From contig NZ_JAAORO010000001.1 in NCBI RefSeq assembly GCF_017695955.1, forward strand, positions 248,001 through 312,000: DNA of 64,000 nucleotides. Direction: 5' to 3'. Each line of letters begins with the position of its first letter. The stretch's first letter is position 1. This DNA comes from Prochlorococcus marinus XMU1419 (lineage in GTDB: Bacteria > Cyanobacteriota > Cyanobacteriia > PCC-6307 > Cyanobiaceae). The notes under the pieces were generated by a model. It did not search any database. It worked only from the letters and a program-made list of their open reading frames with translations, and was not told the DNA's origin. Positions 17,779 to 27,867 of the stretch are shown one piece after another. Position numbers and translations under genes: made by a program.

Positions 17779-18354
17779 ATGAAAAATTTACTTTTAGCCA
17801 GTAAGAATAAAGGTAAAATTGAAGAATATAAGAAATTGCTTGCTGAAGTTAATTGTAAATTGTTACTCCAACCAGAATCATTAGAAGTTGAAGAGGATGG
17901 ACTGACATTTAGAGATAATGCAATTAAAAAAGCGAGTGAAGTTTCGAGAAAAACGAATAATTTTTCAATAGCAGATGATTCAGGAATTTGTATTGAAGCA
18001 CTAGGTGGTAAGCCTGGCATTTACTCATCTAGATATGCAGAAAGTGATAAGAAAAGAATTGAACGAGTTTTAAGAGAACTTGATGGAGTTCAAAATAGAA
18101 GTGCTTTCTTTATTGCTAATATTTGTGTTTGTTCCCCAAATGGTGAAGTGATTATTGAATCTGAGGCCAAATGTCATGGCAATATTATTTTAAACCCCAG
18201 AGGAAAAAGTGGTTTTGGGTATGACCCAATTTTTGAGGAGATTTCTACCAGATTAACTTTCGCAGAAATGAATAGTGATATTAAAGATTCTTGTAGTCAT
18301 AGAGGTAAAGCATTAAAAAAAATTATTCCAGATTTAATTGAAATTTTTTCTTAA
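17779..18354 (+). CDS. rdgB: XTP/dITP diphosphatase (RdgB/HAM1)
   Basis: 191 residues. It hydrolyses non-canonical purine triphosphates (ITP, dITP, XTP) and so prevents mutagenic incorporation. Family motifs are LLASKNKGKIEEYKKLL, EEDGLTFRDNAIKKA, the ADDSGI catalytic segment, PGIYSSRYA and GFGYDPIFE, with SHRGKAL at the end. I chose the ATG at 17779, preceded by AAGGA and matching the family start, over an in-frame start at 17740 inside the upstream gene. The stop of the mutase lies at 17774-17776. Confidence 0.94.
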   Translation: MKNLLLASKNKGKIEEYKKLLAEVNCKLLLQPESLEVEEDGLTFRDNAIKKASEVSRKTNNFSIADDSGICIEALGGKPGIYSSRYAESDKKRIERVLRELDGVQNRSAFFIANICVCSPNGEVIIESEAKCHGNIILNPRGKSGFGYDPIFEEISTRLTFAEMNSDIKDSCSHRGKALKKIIPDLIEIFS

Positions 18355-18356
18355 AT

Positions 18357-19841
18357 TCAATTAACCCAAGATCCATGAAGGCCATGAGGAATTGAAATGG
18401 GTAATTCATAAACAGCTAATTCATTTAAGTCTTTTGCATCTAATATCACTAAATCACTTCCTCTTCTTTCTCCGTTCCATAGAATTATAAATAAAAATCC
18501 CTCATCTTCTTTTGAAGAGTTTTCTAATGGAACCATAATTGGTTCACTAACAAATCCACTTGGACCTGCTGACCAAAAAATCTCTTCCTTAGAAGTTAAA
18601 TTTATTTTTTTTATTGCTTGAAGTGGAGCGTTCCCCAGCTTTTGAGATGTGCTTGCCATCCAACTAAAAGTTGCTTTTAATCCTAAGTTTTTAGGATTAA
18701 TAACAGCAAATTCACAACATTGTTCACTGAAAGTTTCAAGTTCACAAGTTTTTGTCTTTAGATCGATAATTGATCTTTTCAGTTTTCCTTCTGGATATTT
18801 ATCAAAGTCAATATCCCTAAAATTCTCGTCTGGACCAACTGATGGGAAATCATCATAAAAAATACTATCTAATACGATTTTGGAATCTTTTTCAAATGCG
18901 TTTACATGATGAAAAACGAATCCTTCTGGAGCATCTATTGTTAAAGGAGGCTGTCCTCTAAATAATCCACTTTCTCTGGGGATGATAAAAAACTTTGCCT
19001 TTTTATTTGGGTTTGACTTTAGACATTGTGCAGCTCCTCTTTGACCCATTACAAATGGAAGAGGATTGAAATCAATAGCATTCTGTAAAAATATTGCCCA
19101 ATTAGTTGTAATTGCGAAATCATGAAGGAATGCAAAGCCATTAAAGGTATCTTTTCTGTCAAAAATGAGCTCTCCAGAATTTTTACCAGCATTATCAAAT
19201 TCCATTAATCTAATGGTACTTTTTGGCCCGGTTTGTACTCCAAAAGTGACTACTAGTTCTGGAGATGCATTTGAGTTTAGGTCTGTTTTGGGATGAGCAC
19301 TGAATGCTTCGTTAGGCTTGAGTACTCCTTTTAATGTTGTTAAACCAATAGTTTCAAGACTATCAGGATCTATTGCATGTGGACCTGCTGCTTCCCATAA
19401 CGCGAGAATTTCATCTCCTAATTTAATGACATGTGTATTAGCGATATTCTTGAATTTTAGATCTAATGCATTATTTAAAATCCCTCCATTTTTTTGTGTT
19501 CCAAAAACACCTCTATAAATAAATTTATCTATTTTTTCTTCTTCCAAATAGCCTTTAGTTTTAACAAATCTATTTGTTAAGAATGGCTGACCATTTTCGA
19601 ATTTTATGGATGTTATCATCCCATCACCATCAAATGGATGATGAACCCATTGTCCACCTCTCTCTAATATTCCTGGTCCATTTCTTAATAATGTTCCATT
19701 TAAATTTTTAATATTATAACCTTTGCTAATTTTTAGAGGCTCTTTAGTTAGCTCCTTTTCTACATTTTGATAAGCACTTGACCAATCTTCTTTTTTAAAA
19801 ATATTAAATTTATCAATTTTTTTATCTTGTAAATTAGTCAC
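18357..19841 (-). CDS. Carotenoid cleavage oxygenase family protein
   Basis: 494 residues, RPE65/CCD seven-bladed propeller. The four iron-ligand histidines are in conserved positions: SAHPKTDL (near 183), FLHDFAIT (near 239), FVFHHVNAF (near 309) and PHGLHGSW at the extreme C-terminus. The N-terminal LLRNGPGI and HPFDGDGMI are family markers. Members cleave carotenoids or apocarotenoids to aldehydes such as retinal; the substrate here is unknown. The gene is convergent with rdgB, with two bases between stop codons. Confidence 0.9.
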   Translation of the reverse strand: MTNLQDKKIDKFNIFKKEDWSSAYQNVEKELTKEPLKISKGYNIKNLNGTLLRNGPGILERGGQWVHHPFDGDGMITSIKFENGQPFLTNRFVKTKGYLEEEKIDKFIYRGVFGTQKNGGILNNALDLKFKNIANTHVIKLGDEILALWEAAGPHAIDPDSLETIGLTTLKGVLKPNEAFSAHPKTDLNSNASPELVVTFGVQTGPKSTIRLMEFDNAGKNSGELIFDRKDTFNGFAFLHDFAITTNWAIFLQNAIDFNPLPFVMGQRGAAQCLKSNPNKKAKFFIIPRESGLFRGQPPLTIDAPEGFVFHHVNAFEKDSKIVLDSIFYDDFPSVGPDENFRDIDFDKYPEGKLKRSIIDLKTKTCELETFSEQCCEFAVINPKNLGLKATFSWMASTSQKLGNAPLQAIKKINLTSKEEIFWSAGPSGFVSEPIMVPLENSSKEDEGFLFIILWNGERRGSDLVILDAKDLNELAVYELPISIPHGLHGSWVN

Positions 19842-19913
19842 AATAAAACAATCACTTTATCTATCTTCGCCAAAAATCACCTGAATTGTGGCTGATTCGA
19901 AAAAATTCCTATT

Positions 19914-20519
19914 TTATTGTTTTTCTAACATTCCTTTACTGCTTGGAATTGAATCAGATCTTCTTGGATCTATCTCGGTAGCCATTCTCATTGCTCTTGA
20001 AAAAGCTTTAAAGCACGCCTCAACTATGTGATGTGAATTACTTCCTCTTATTTGATTAATATGTAGAGTAATACCGCTGTTATTTACAAAGGCAATAAAA
20101 AACTCTCTTACTAGTTCAGTATCATAATTTCCTATTCTAGGGGCTTTTAATTGAAGATCATAAGAAAGATGCGGTCTACCAGAGCAGTCTAAAGTGACTT
20201 GAACTAATGCTTCATCTAATGGGGCAAAGAAATGTCCAAATCTGCTTATCCCTTTTCTTTCTCCCAAGGCTTTTGAAAATGCTTTGCCTAATGCGATTCC
20301 AACATCTTCATTTGTATGATGATCATCAATATGGGTATCTCCAATTGCTTTTATTTTTAAATCGAACAAACCATGACTGGATATTTGATGAAGCATATGA
20401 TCTAAGAATGGTATCCCGGTATCAATCTCAGAAATTCCATTTCCATCTAAGTTTATCAATACAGAAATATCTGTTTCATTCGTTTTTCTTTTTATTTCAG
20501 ATTGCCTTAGAGATGACAT
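19914..20519 (-). CDS. hisB: Imidazoleglycerol-phosphate dehydratase HisB
   Basis: 201 residues, the monofunctional cyanobacterial/plant form, step six of histidine synthesis. The manganese-binding motifs are [15 protein letters not shown] near residue 66 and [18 protein letters not shown] near residue 160. Other markers are [15 protein letters not shown] and [15 protein letters not shown]. It follows fabI on the same strand after 20 bp, so fabI-hisB are probably co-transcribed despite unrelated pathways. Confidence 0.96.
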   Translation of the reverse strand: MSSLRQSEIKRKTNETDISVLINLDGNGISEIDTGIPFLDHMLHQISSHGLFDLKIKAIGDTHIDDHHTNEDVGIALGKAFSKALGERKGISRFGHFFAPLDEALVQVTLDCSGRPHLSYDLQLKAPRIGNYDTELVREFFIAFVNNSGITLHINQIRGSNSHHIVEACFKAFSRAMRMATEIDPRRSDSIPSSKGMLEKQ

Positions 20520-20539
20520 TTTTATGCAAAAAACTTAGT

Positions 20540-21322
20540 TTACATTCCATTAATGCAGTAACCCGCATCAACATAAATTGTTTGGCCTGAAATGCCGCTA
20601 GAGAGATCACTTAATAAAAAAGCAGCTGTATTACCTACTTCTGTTTGAGTGACTGTTCTGCGTAAAGGAGCCTTTTCTTCAACATTGTGAATCATATCTA
20701 AAATGCCACCTATAGCAGAACTCGCAAGTGTTCTTATAGGACCAGCACTTATTGCGTTAACTCTGACTTGTTTTTCGGGACCAAGTTCTGCAGAAAGATA
20801 TCTTACTGAAGCTTCTAAAGCTGCTTTAGCAACTCCCATCACGTTATAGTTGGGAATCGCCCTTTCTGAACCTAAATAAGTTAATGAGACAACTCCAGCA
20901 CCATCACTAAAAAGTGGTTTTGCTGCTTTACATAAAGGTGCTAACGAATACGCACTTATATTAAGAGCCCTATCAAAACCCTCTGAAGTGGTAGCACTAT
21001 AATCTCCAATCAATTCATCGCGTCCTGCAAATGCTAGGCAGTGAACTAATCCGTCAATTTGCCCCCAATTTTCTTTTATATTTTTAAAGATTTCTTCAAT
21101 TTGAGCTGGATTTTGAACATCAAGAGGCAAAAATAACGATGGATTTAAAGGTTCAGTTAGTTCTCTAACTTTAGACTCGAATCTTCCCTTATCATCAGGC
21201 AAATATGTGATTCCAAGTTCTGCGCCAGCTTTTGAAAGTTGTTGAGCTATACCCCATGCTATTGAACGATTGTTGGCAATTCCCGTAACAAGAATTTTTT
21301 TGCCAGTTAGATTTAGAAGCAT
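20540..21322 (-). CDS. fabI: Enoyl-[acyl-carrier-protein] reductase (NADH) FabI
   Basis: 260 residues, short-chain dehydrogenase fold; last reduction in each cycle of fatty acid elongation. The FabI-type cofactor motif is GIANNRSIAWGIA near residue 15 and the catalytic Y-x6-K is seen in YNVMGVAKAALEASVRY near residue 158. GPIRTLASSAIGG and the C-terminal SGQTIYVDAGYCINGM are typical. It is followed by hisB on the same strand. Confidence 0.96.
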   Translation of the reverse strand: MLLNLTGKKILVTGIANNRSIAWGIAQQLSKAGAELGITYLPDDKGRFESKVRELTEPLNPSLFLPLDVQNPAQIEEIFKNIKENWGQIDGLVHCLAFAGRDELIGDYSATTSEGFDRALNISAYSLAPLCKAAKPLFSDGAGVVSLTYLGSERAIPNYNVMGVAKAALEASVRYLSAELGPEKQVRVNAISAGPIRTLASSAIGGILDMIHNVEEKAPLRRTVTQTEVGNTAAFLLSDLSSGISGQTIYVDAGYCINGM

Positions 21323-21426
21323 TTTGTTTATTATTTCTATTATTCTCCTATATAAAAGTACCTATCTTTACGGATTACTGCAAAATATACAATAATTTTC
21401 AAATATAAGAAATATTTAATTTAAAT

Positions 21427-22020
21427 ATGGTCAGAACAAATTCTATGGTTTTGGAATTAGGTTTTCAATTGCCGAATTTCGAAATGTTAAATGCTAATTC
21501 TTCAAAAAATGAATATTTTAATTCTCATAATCTAGATAATCGGCATTTACTTTTAATGTTTATTTGTGCCCATTGCCCATTTGTTAAATATATTGAGAAT
21601 CAAATTTTCACCTTAAGTAAAGAAATTAAAAATACAGTTCAAACAGTTGCAATTTCAAGTAATGATATTGTCACTCATCCTTCAGATTCTCCTAAAAATT
21701 TGAGATTACAAGCACAAACGCAGGGATGGAGTTTTCCTTATCTATATGATGAAAATCAAAATTTTGCTAAGGAGTTAAAAGCGGCTTGCACCCCAGATTT
21801 TTATCTTTTTTCAAATCAAGGAGATAATAATTTTTCATTGTATTATCATGGCCAATTAGATGATAGTAGACCAGGTAATGATATACCTCTTTCTGGTGAA
21901 GATTTGCGCTCTGCTGTAAGAGATTTGAATCAAGATAATTCTTATCCTTCAAATCAGATGCCGTCTTTAGGTTGCAATATTAAATGGAGTCCAGGTAAAG
22001 AACCGAGTTGGTTTAATTGA
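21427..22020 (+). CDS. Thioredoxin-fold redox protein (AhpC/TSA-like)
   Basis: 197 residues. The fold matches the peroxiredoxin-like thioredoxin family: FICAHCPFVKYIEN carries a C-A-H-C motif near residue 48, followed by TVAISSNDIVTHPSDSP and the PYLYDENQNFAKELKAACTPDFYLF region. This resembles the PRX-like1 group of resolving-cysteine proteins found in cyanobacteria. Substrate and electron donor are unknown. It is followed by a short putative gene remnant on the same strand. Confidence 0.82.
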   Translation: MVRTNSMVLELGFQLPNFEMLNANSSKNEYFNSHNLDNRHLLLMFICAHCPFVKYIENQIFTLSKEIKNTVQTVAISSNDIVTHPSDSPKNLRLQAQTQGWSFPYLYDENQNFAKELKAACTPDFYLFSNQGDNNFSLYYHGQLDDSRPGNDIPLSGEDLRSAVRDLNQDNSYPSNQMPSLGCNIKWSPGKEPSWFN

Positions 22021-22074
22021 TTTAAAATTTTTTTCTACCTATAGAAATATGGGTTAGATTTAATATTATTCATT

Positions 22075-22143
22075 ATGCGGATACCTTCATTTAATTTAAT
22101 GAATAGGAAGTACCAAGAAATTGGCTATGAAATAAATAGTTAG
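22075..22143 (+). pseudogene. Putative N-terminal remnant of a DegT/DnrJ/EryC1-type aminotransferase
   Basis: ATG plus 21 sense codons encode MRIPSFNLMNRKYQEIGYEI, then N-S and a TAG at 22141. The pattern I-P-x-F-x-L-x-R-x-Y-x-x-I-x-x-E-I is how DegT/StrS-family PLP aminotransferases begin. No further reading frame for the family follows; photolyase ends 35 bp later on the other strand. I read it as the leftover 5' end after deletion of the rest of the gene. A chance match of a short ORF is the alternative. Confidence 0.45.
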
Positions 22144-22178
22144 TTTTTTCAAGTTTTAAACAATTGTATATATTAAAT

Positions 22179-23615
22179 TCAAATTTCAGCATAAAGTGAT
22201 TTAAATAATCTTTGTTGTATGTTGTGATTAACAATAGGGATTGAATAATTATTTTTTTCTAAATTAGATATCTCTCCATTTAATAATTCTGAATTTGACA
22301 CTTTAGATAATTCAGGAATCCAATATTTTATATATTCGCAAATAGGATCAAATTTTTTTGCTTGGGTATATGGATTGAAAATTCTTAGTGGCTTTGGATC
22401 CATACCGCTACTGGCGCTCCACTGCCATCCCCCATTATTTGCTGCTAAGTCTCCATCAACCAAAGTGTCCATAAATTTTTTCTCGCCCATTTGCCAATTG
22501 CATATAAGATCTTTTACCAGAAATGAAGCGACTATCATCCTACATCTGTTATGCATCCAGCCAGTACTATTTAGTTGACGCATTGCAGCATCAACTATAG
22601 GTACTCCGGTCTCTCCGTTGCTCCAATGCTGAAACCATTCATTATTGTTTTGCCATGGAAAGTGATCCCATTTTTTTCTATATGGACCTTTCTCTAGCTC
22701 TGGGAAATGGAATAAGCAATGTTGATAAAATTCACGCCAAACAAGTTCTTTTTGCCAAGTTTCAATTGATAGATAATTTCCTTGATTTGCAAAATCTGAA
22801 TTTAAATTTAATGTGGCGTTCCAAATTTTTCTAATGCTAATGGTGCCGAATCTGAGAGATGCACTTAGAAAAGATGTCCCATTATGGGAAGGGAAATCTC
22901 GTGCAGAATTATAAGAATATATTTTTTTTTCGTTAATGAAGTTTTCTAATAATGTTTCTGCAGCATTCTCTCCAGGTCTACATGGACAAATATTCGAACC
23001 AGGAAATTTGATATTTTTGATAAATTTCTCTAGAACCGAATCAGATGAATTTATTGTCTTATTTTCTGTGAGTTTATTATCTATATCTTTAAACTGGAAA
23101 AACACTTTATCTTGTTTATATGGACCTAATAAATTCATTTTTGATTTAAGGTTTTTATAAAAAGGCCCATAAACTGAATAAGGTTTATTATTTCCGGAAA
23201 ATATTTTTAAAGGTTCTACTAGTAAGTGATCCCAAGTTTCAATAACTTGAATATTTTGTTCTTTTAAAAAATTTTTTATTTGTAAATCTCGATTAATCTC
23301 ATAAGGTTCAATTGATCTATTCCAAAAAACAAATTTAGCATCTATTCTCTTTGCTAATTGAGGAATTTTTAATACAGGATCTCCTTCTTCCATGATTAAT
23401 CTACTACCCATTTTTTTCCAATTATTTCCTAATTCTTGAAGCGAATTTCCTAGAAACCAAGCTCTTGAACTTGCATTGAAATCGTGTGGGTAATTTTTAT
23501 CAAATATGTAAGTTGAAGTAATAGCATTCGATAATGAAAATGCTTTGATTAAAGCGTTATTGTCAAATATTCTTAAATCCTTTCTATGCCAAAAAAGTAT
23601 TCTTGGTTTATTCAT
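22179..23615 (-). CDS. phrB: Deoxyribodipyrimidine photolyase (class I-type)
   Basis: 478 residues. The N-terminal photolyase alpha/beta domain (RILFWHRKDLRIFDNNALIK, about 1-125) is followed by the helical FAD-binding domain with WQKELVWREFYQHCLFHFP near residue 285, the GETGVPIVDAAMRQLNSTGW active-site region near 340 and the SGMDPKPLRIFNPYTQAKKFDP signature near 405. It repairs UV cyclobutane pyrimidine dimers with blue light. The 3' neighbour on this strand, a NUDIX gene, overlaps its start by 4 bp (translational coupling). Confidence 0.95.
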   Translation of the reverse strand: MNKPRILFWHRKDLRIFDNNALIKAFSLSNAITSTYIFDKNYPHDFNASSRAWFLGNSLQELGNNWKKMGSRLIMEEGDPVLKIPQLAKRIDAKFVFWNRSIEPYEINRDLQIKNFLKEQNIQVIETWDHLLVEPLKIFSGNNKPYSVYGPFYKNLKSKMNLLGPYKQDKVFFQFKDIDNKLTENKTINSSDSVLEKFIKNIKFPGSNICPCRPGENAAETLLENFINEKKIYSYNSARDFPSHNGTSFLSASLRFGTISIRKIWNATLNLNSDFANQGNYLSIETWQKELVWREFYQHCLFHFPELEKGPYRKKWDHFPWQNNNEWFQHWSNGETGVPIVDAAMRQLNSTGWMHNRCRMIVASFLVKDLICNWQMGEKKFMDTLVDGDLAANNGGWQWSASSGMDPKPLRIFNPYTQAKKFDPICEYIKYWIPELSKVSNSELLNGEISNLEKNNYSIPIVNHNIQQRLFKSLYAEI

Positions 23616-24175
23616 AATTTATCTAAAAATTGTTTAGCTCTAAACCACGCTGTTACAGTTTTTGCATCAAGAATCTCATCCCCACTAGAAATAAGATTAT
23701 CTAGTTCGTTCGGATCTAAAATTAATACTTCTATATCTTCATCTAAATCTCCTTTAACCTCGGAATTTAGTTTGCTCAAATCACGCGCTAAAAATAAATA
23801 AATTTCTTCATCTGCATAACCAGGAGCAGGGACAAGAGTTCCTAGCTCATCCCATTTGTTTGCACTAAATCCAGTTTCTTCTTGTATTTCTCTTTTAATT
23901 GAATTAATAGGTGTTTCACCTATTTCTAATGTGCCTGCTGGAAATTCTAATAAATACCTTGAAACAGCAAATCTATATTGACGAAGAATGATAACTTTAT
24001 TGTTTTTTGTAATAGGTACGGCTAATGCTGCTCCAGGATGCTTAATGTATCCATATTCACCTTCGTGTCCATTTGGAAGCTCAATTCTATTTATTTCGAA
24101 ACTAAATTTTTTTGACTTTAACTCAGATATTTTTTCTTTAAAAATGGATCTTTTTAAAAAGTTTATGTTGCCCAT
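23612..24175 (-). CDS. NUDIX hydrolase, ADP-ribose pyrophosphatase-like
   Basis: 187 residues. The Nudix box G-x5-E-x7-R-E-U-x-E-E-x-G-U is present as GTLEIGETPINSIKREIQEE followed by TGF near residue 90. The RQYRFAVSRYLLEFPAG segment before it is the ADP-ribose pyrophosphatase-type signature. Substrate specificity is inferred only. Its last four bases overlap the photolyase start, and folK lies 47 bp upstream on the same strand, so the three genes look like one transcription unit. Confidence 0.88.
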   Translation of the reverse strand: MGNINFLKRSIFKEKISELKSKKFSFEINRIELPNGHEGEYGYIKHPGAALAVPITKNNKVIILRQYRFAVSRYLLEFPAGTLEIGETPINSIKREIQEETGFSANKWDELGTLVPAPGYADEEIYLFLARDLSKLNSEVKGDLDEDIEVLILDPNELDNLISSGDEILDAKTVTAWFRAKQFLDKL

Positions 24176-24222
24176 GAATTTTAAATAAAAACAGCCTAAC
24201 AGTTATTTTTTGGTTTTGTAAA

Positions 24223-24801
24223 TTAATAAATAGACCATTTTGGGTCATCAAACTTTGTGATTTTTTGGCTTCTACTTAAGATTTCAGAAAGTGGAGTAAT
24301 AACGAAATTTCGATTCATGAATCTAGGGTGAGGTAGTGTTAATTCCTCGTCAAAGGTATGAAAATCTTCCCACCAAAGAATATCTAAATCGAGACATCTT
24401 GATAGCCATTTCTTACCTTTTGGCGTCTCTTCTCGTCCGAAAAATCTCTCTAACTGTTTTAGCTCTTTTAAAAGTAATTTCGCGTTTTTATTTGATGGTT
24501 TAGGGAAAGAATTACTTTTTATAAGTAATAGAGTATTTAAATAATTTGGTTGCTCATTATCAACACCATGAGGTAATGTCTCATAAATTGAAGACCAAAA
24601 AAAGTTTGCATGAAATTTGCTTTTCTCTTCTTTTTTTTCGTTGGAACTATCTCCCCATTCATTTATTATTTCCTCTATTTTTGGTTTGCAAATTAATAGT
24701 GACTCAAAAGGGCTTCCGAATTTACTATCAATATTTGCTCCGAGGGATATACATAGTCCATTTTTGATATTAAGATTTGATAATTCCACTACAAAAAACA
24801 A
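24223..24801 (-). CDS. folK: 2-amino-4-hydroxy-6-hydroxymethyldihydropteridine pyrophosphokinase FolK
   Basis: 192 residues from a TTG start (a GTG at 24789 giving 188 residues is an equally good choice). The HPPK signature is seen in [18 protein letters not shown] near residue 135, with [18 protein letters not shown] at the N-terminus and [20 protein letters not shown] at the C-terminus. It transfers pyrophosphate in folate synthesis. A 30-residue insertion before the [20 protein letters not shown] segment is typical of picocyanobacterial versions by eye. Divergent from chlD with 36 bp between starts. Confidence 0.9.
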   Translation of the reverse strand: MFFVVELSNLNIKNGLCISLGANIDSKFGSPFESLLICKPKIEEIINEWGDSSNEKKEEKSKFHANFFWSSIYETLPHGVDNEQPNYLNTLLLIKSNSFPKPSNKNAKLLLKELKQLERFFGREETPKGKKWLSRCLDLDILWWEDFHTFDEELTLPHPRFMNRNFVITPLSEILSRSQKITKFDDPKWSIY

Positions 24802-24837
24802 AGTTATTGGATAAATTCTATATCAGGCATTTTTAAA

Positions 24838-27009
24838 GTGATTTTGAACCCCGAGTTAAAAGAAAAAGGTGAAATAAAAGATTTAATGAAGTCAAAGGAT
24901 TCTTTTAGAGCTTTCCCTTTGGCCGCAATTACAGGTCATAGCTTGTTGAAATTATCTTTACTCTTGGCAGCAGTCGATCCCAGTTTAGGGGGAGTGATTA
25001 TTGCTGGCGGAAGAGGTACTGGTAAGTCAGTATTAGCAAGGGGTTTACATACTTTACTTCCTCCAATAGAGGTATTAGATAATGAATTAATACTTGAAAA
25101 GCTAATTGAGAAAAATAGTGAAACTTCATTAAGACCTATTGGTAGGAACCTAGATCCAGATAAACCAGAGGAATGGGATTTTAGTACTAATAAATTGTTG
25201 GAGGAGGTCATTGGAAGTGATTATTTGAATCATATTGAAGAAATTCCGAAAAAAGTAAGAGAGGCTCCATTTATTCAAGTTCCTATTGGCATAACTGAAG
25301 ACAGACTTGTTGGATCAATTGACGTTGCTGCTTCATTAAGTACGGGGGAACAAGTTTTTCAACCTGGAATTTTGGCAGAGGCTCATAGAGGTGTTCTTTA
25401 TGTAGATGATATAAATTTATTGGACGATGGTATTGTAAATTTAATTCTTGAAGCTACAGGAAGAGAGAAAAATAATATTGAAAGAGATGGTTTAAGCCTT
25501 TCTCATCCTTGTAAGTCACTTTTAATAGCAACTTATAATCCTGAAGAAGGTGCTTTAAGAGATCATGTCTTAGATCGTTTTGCGATTGTGCTTTCCGCAG
25601 ATCAATCTATTGATAATGCTCAAAGAGTTGAGATTACGAAATCTGTATTATCACACGCAGAAAATAATATTAAATTTTCAGAAAAATGGTCGGAAGAATC
25701 CGATAATTTATCTACTCAATTAATTTTGGCAAGGCAATGGTTAAAAGATGTGAAGATAACAAAAGAGCAAATAACCTATTTAGTGAATGAAGCTCTTAGA
25801 GGAGGAGTAGAAGGGCATAGGTCAGAATTATTTGCAGTCAAAGTAGCGAAGGCTAATGCAGCTCTTCGAGGCGATGAGAATGTAAATTCTGAGGACCTAA
25901 AAGTTGCAGTGCGGTTAGTTATTCTTCCACGAGCAATGCAAATACCTCCAGAAGATGATGATATTCAACCACCCCCACCAGAGGAACAGAGTCCCCCACC
26001 TCCCCCTCAATCTAACAATGAAGACTCTGAACCTGAGTCTAATGAAAATGATGATAATCAAGAGCAAGAACAAGATAATTCTGATGGAGAAGAAGAATCT
26101 ACTCCCGAAATACCCGAGGAATTCATATTAGATCCTGAGGCATGCATAGTTGATCCTGATTTACTTATTTTTTCATCAGCCAAAGCTAAAGCTGGAAATA
26201 GTGGAAGTAGATCAGTGATATTTAGTGATAGTAGAGGGAGATATGTAAAACCTATTATTCCAAGAGGTAAAGTAAAAAGAATTGCGGTAGATGCAACTCT
26301 TAGAGCTGCCGCACCTTATCAAAAATCAAGGAGATTAAGAAATCCTGATAAATCAATAATTATTGAAGAAAATGATTTTAGGGCAAAGCTTCTTCAAAAG
26401 AAAGCTGGAGCTTTAGTGATTTTTCTGGTTGATGCGAGTGGATCTATGGCTCTGAATCGGATGCAAAGTGCTAAAGGTGCAGTAATAAGACTTTTGACAG
26501 AGGCATATGAAAATAGAGACGAAGTAGCCCTTATTCCTTTTAGAGGTAATCAGGCTGAAGTTCTTTTACCTCCAACAAGATCTATAACTGCTGCGAAAAG
26601 ACGACTAGAAACGATGCCTTGCGGAGGCGGATCGCCTTTAGCTCATGGACTAACACAATCAGCGAAAGTAGCAAAAAATGCTCTCTCTACAGGAGATATA
26701 GGTCAGGTTATTGTTGTAGGAATTACTGATGGAAGAGGCAATGTACCATTAGGGTTATCTTTAGGACAAAGCGAAGTTGAAGAGAAAGATAATGTTAATA
26801 ACAATTTAAAGCAGGAGGTTCTTGATATCGCTGCAAAATATCCCATGCTTGGGATAAAACTCTTAGTTATTGATACAGAGAGAAAATTTATTGCAAGTGG
26901 CTTTGGTAAAGAATTAGCAGAGGCAGCTAAAGGGAAATATGTCCAACTGCCAAAAGCTACAGATAAAGCAATCGCAGCTATGGCTTTAAATGCAATAAAT
27001 GAATTCTAA
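24838..27009 (+). CDS. chlD: Magnesium chelatase subunit D (ChlD)
   Basis: 723 residues. The ChlI-D-H complex inserts Mg into protoporphyrin IX, the first committed step to chlorophyll. The N-terminal AAA+ domain has GGRGTGKS at 57-64 and [20 protein letters not shown] near residue 186. A proline/acidic linker covers about 375-430 (runs of P, then E, N and D). The C-terminal von Willebrand A domain carries the MIDAS motif DASGS at D532. I kept the GTG start at 24838; an ATG at 24886 ([18 protein letters not shown]) would also give a complete AAA+ domain. Confidence 0.95.
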   Translation: MILNPELKEKGEIKDLMKSKDSFRAFPLAAITGHSLLKLSLLLAAVDPSLGGVIIAGGRGTGKSVLARGLHTLLPPIEVLDNELILEKLIEKNSETSLRPIGRNLDPDKPEEWDFSTNKLLEEVIGSDYLNHIEEIPKKVREAPFIQVPIGITEDRLVGSIDVAASLSTGEQVFQPGILAEAHRGVLYVDDINLLDDGIVNLILEATGREKNNIERDGLSLSHPCKSLLIATYNPEEGALRDHVLDRFAIVLSADQSIDNAQRVEITKSVLSHAENNIKFSEKWSEESDNLSTQLILARQWLKDVKITKEQITYLVNEALRGGVEGHRSELFAVKVAKANAALRGDENVNSEDLKVAVRLVILPRAMQIPPEDDDIQPPPPEEQSPPPPPQSNNEDSEPESNENDDNQEQEQDNSDGEEESTPEIPEEFILDPEACIVDPDLLIFSSAKAKAGNSGSRSVIFSDSRGRYVKPIIPRGKVKRIAVDATLRAAAPYQKSRRLRNPDKSIIIEENDFRAKLLQKKAGALVIFLVDASGSMALNRMQSAKGAVIRLLTEAYENRDEVALIPFRGNQAEVLLPPTRSITAAKRRLETMPCGGGSPLAHGLTQSAKVAKNALSTGDIGQVIVVGITDGRGNVPLGLSLGQSEVEEKDNVNNNLKQEVLDIAAKYPMLGIKLLVIDTERKFIASGFGKELAEAAKGKYVQLPKATDKAIAAMALNAINEF

Positions 27010-27016
27010 ATATGAC

Positions 27017-27862
27017 TTATGGATAAATTTCATTGAAGAATTTTGAAAGTCCAATAGTTAAATCTCTGATAGATTTTGTTAGTTCTTTATCTTTCGTTAA
27101 TTTTTCAAAATCATCACTCATATCGTCCAATTTGCTGGAGATAGATTTCGCAGCATTGATTGTTAATTTAATGTCATTAAGAGTTTCTTTGTCATCGATA
27201 GTAGACAAAATGTTATTTAAATGATTTGCAGCAGTTGTAATTTCTTTAATTAATGGTTTAATTCTTTGTATTTCTTGTTTCGATAAAAAAATTAATTCAT
27301 CGAGGTTTTCTTGTGTTTGATCGAATTGGTCAATTGATTTAACGATATTCTCAATTAAGTTCTCTTGATTTGATACTTTTAAAAGTTGATTTATTTTATT
27401 TGTAATATTTGAAAGACTTGATAGTTGTTTACCAGTGATAATATCTCCCTGACAAACAATTATTTTAGTGTTGCATTTTTCAGAAGCAGGTTTCGCAATG
27501 TTTTTAGGAATTGATTTTTCACTAGTTTCTAAAGCAACTTGAACATCTCCTCCAAGGAAAGAATTTGTTACTACCCTTGCAAATGCTGGCTTAGGAAGAA
27601 CAATGTCATGATTATTTAAAACTATTTTTGCCTGAATTGATTCATTTGTGAATAAGATATCTTCTATTGATCCTACTAAGATACCTCTATAGGTAACTGG
27701 AGATTTTTTTGATAAACCGCTTGCGTTATTGAATTCAGCAAAAAGGTACCAATTTTTTGAAGATAATCTTACCCCTCTTAGCCAAAAAGAAAATAATGTG
27801 AATATCAAAATTCCCCCAAGTAAGGAAAATCCAACTATTGAATCTCGTAAGCTTCTACGCAT
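27017..27862 (-). CDS. MCE/MlaD-type lipid-binding protein of an ABC transporter
   Basis: 281 residues. One N-terminal transmembrane helix (about 10-32) is followed by an MCE domain (FAEFNNASGLSKKSPVTYRG, ILVGSIEDI, about 40-115) and a long helical C-terminal part (about 150-280). This is the periplasmic substrate-binding component of Mla/TGD-like phospholipid transport, corresponding to plastid TGD2/Ycf22. It lies 5 bp downstream of the ATPase gene, on the same strand; the permease component is not in this neighbourhood. It is convergent with chlD. Confidence 0.88.
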   Translation of the reverse strand: MRRSLRDSIVGFSLLGGILIFTLFSFWLRGVRLSSKNWYLFAEFNNASGLSKKSPVTYRGILVGSIEDILFTNESIQAKIVLNNHDIVLPKPAFARVVTNSFLGGDVQVALETSEKSIPKNIAKPASEKCNTKIIVCQGDIITGKQLSSLSNITNKINQLLKVSNQENLIENIVKSIDQFDQTQENLDELIFLSKQEIQRIKPLIKEITTAANHLNNILSTIDDKETLNDIKLTINAAKSISSKLDDMSDDFEKLTKDKELTKSIRDLTIGLSKFFNEIYP

Positions 27863-27867
27863 AATTT

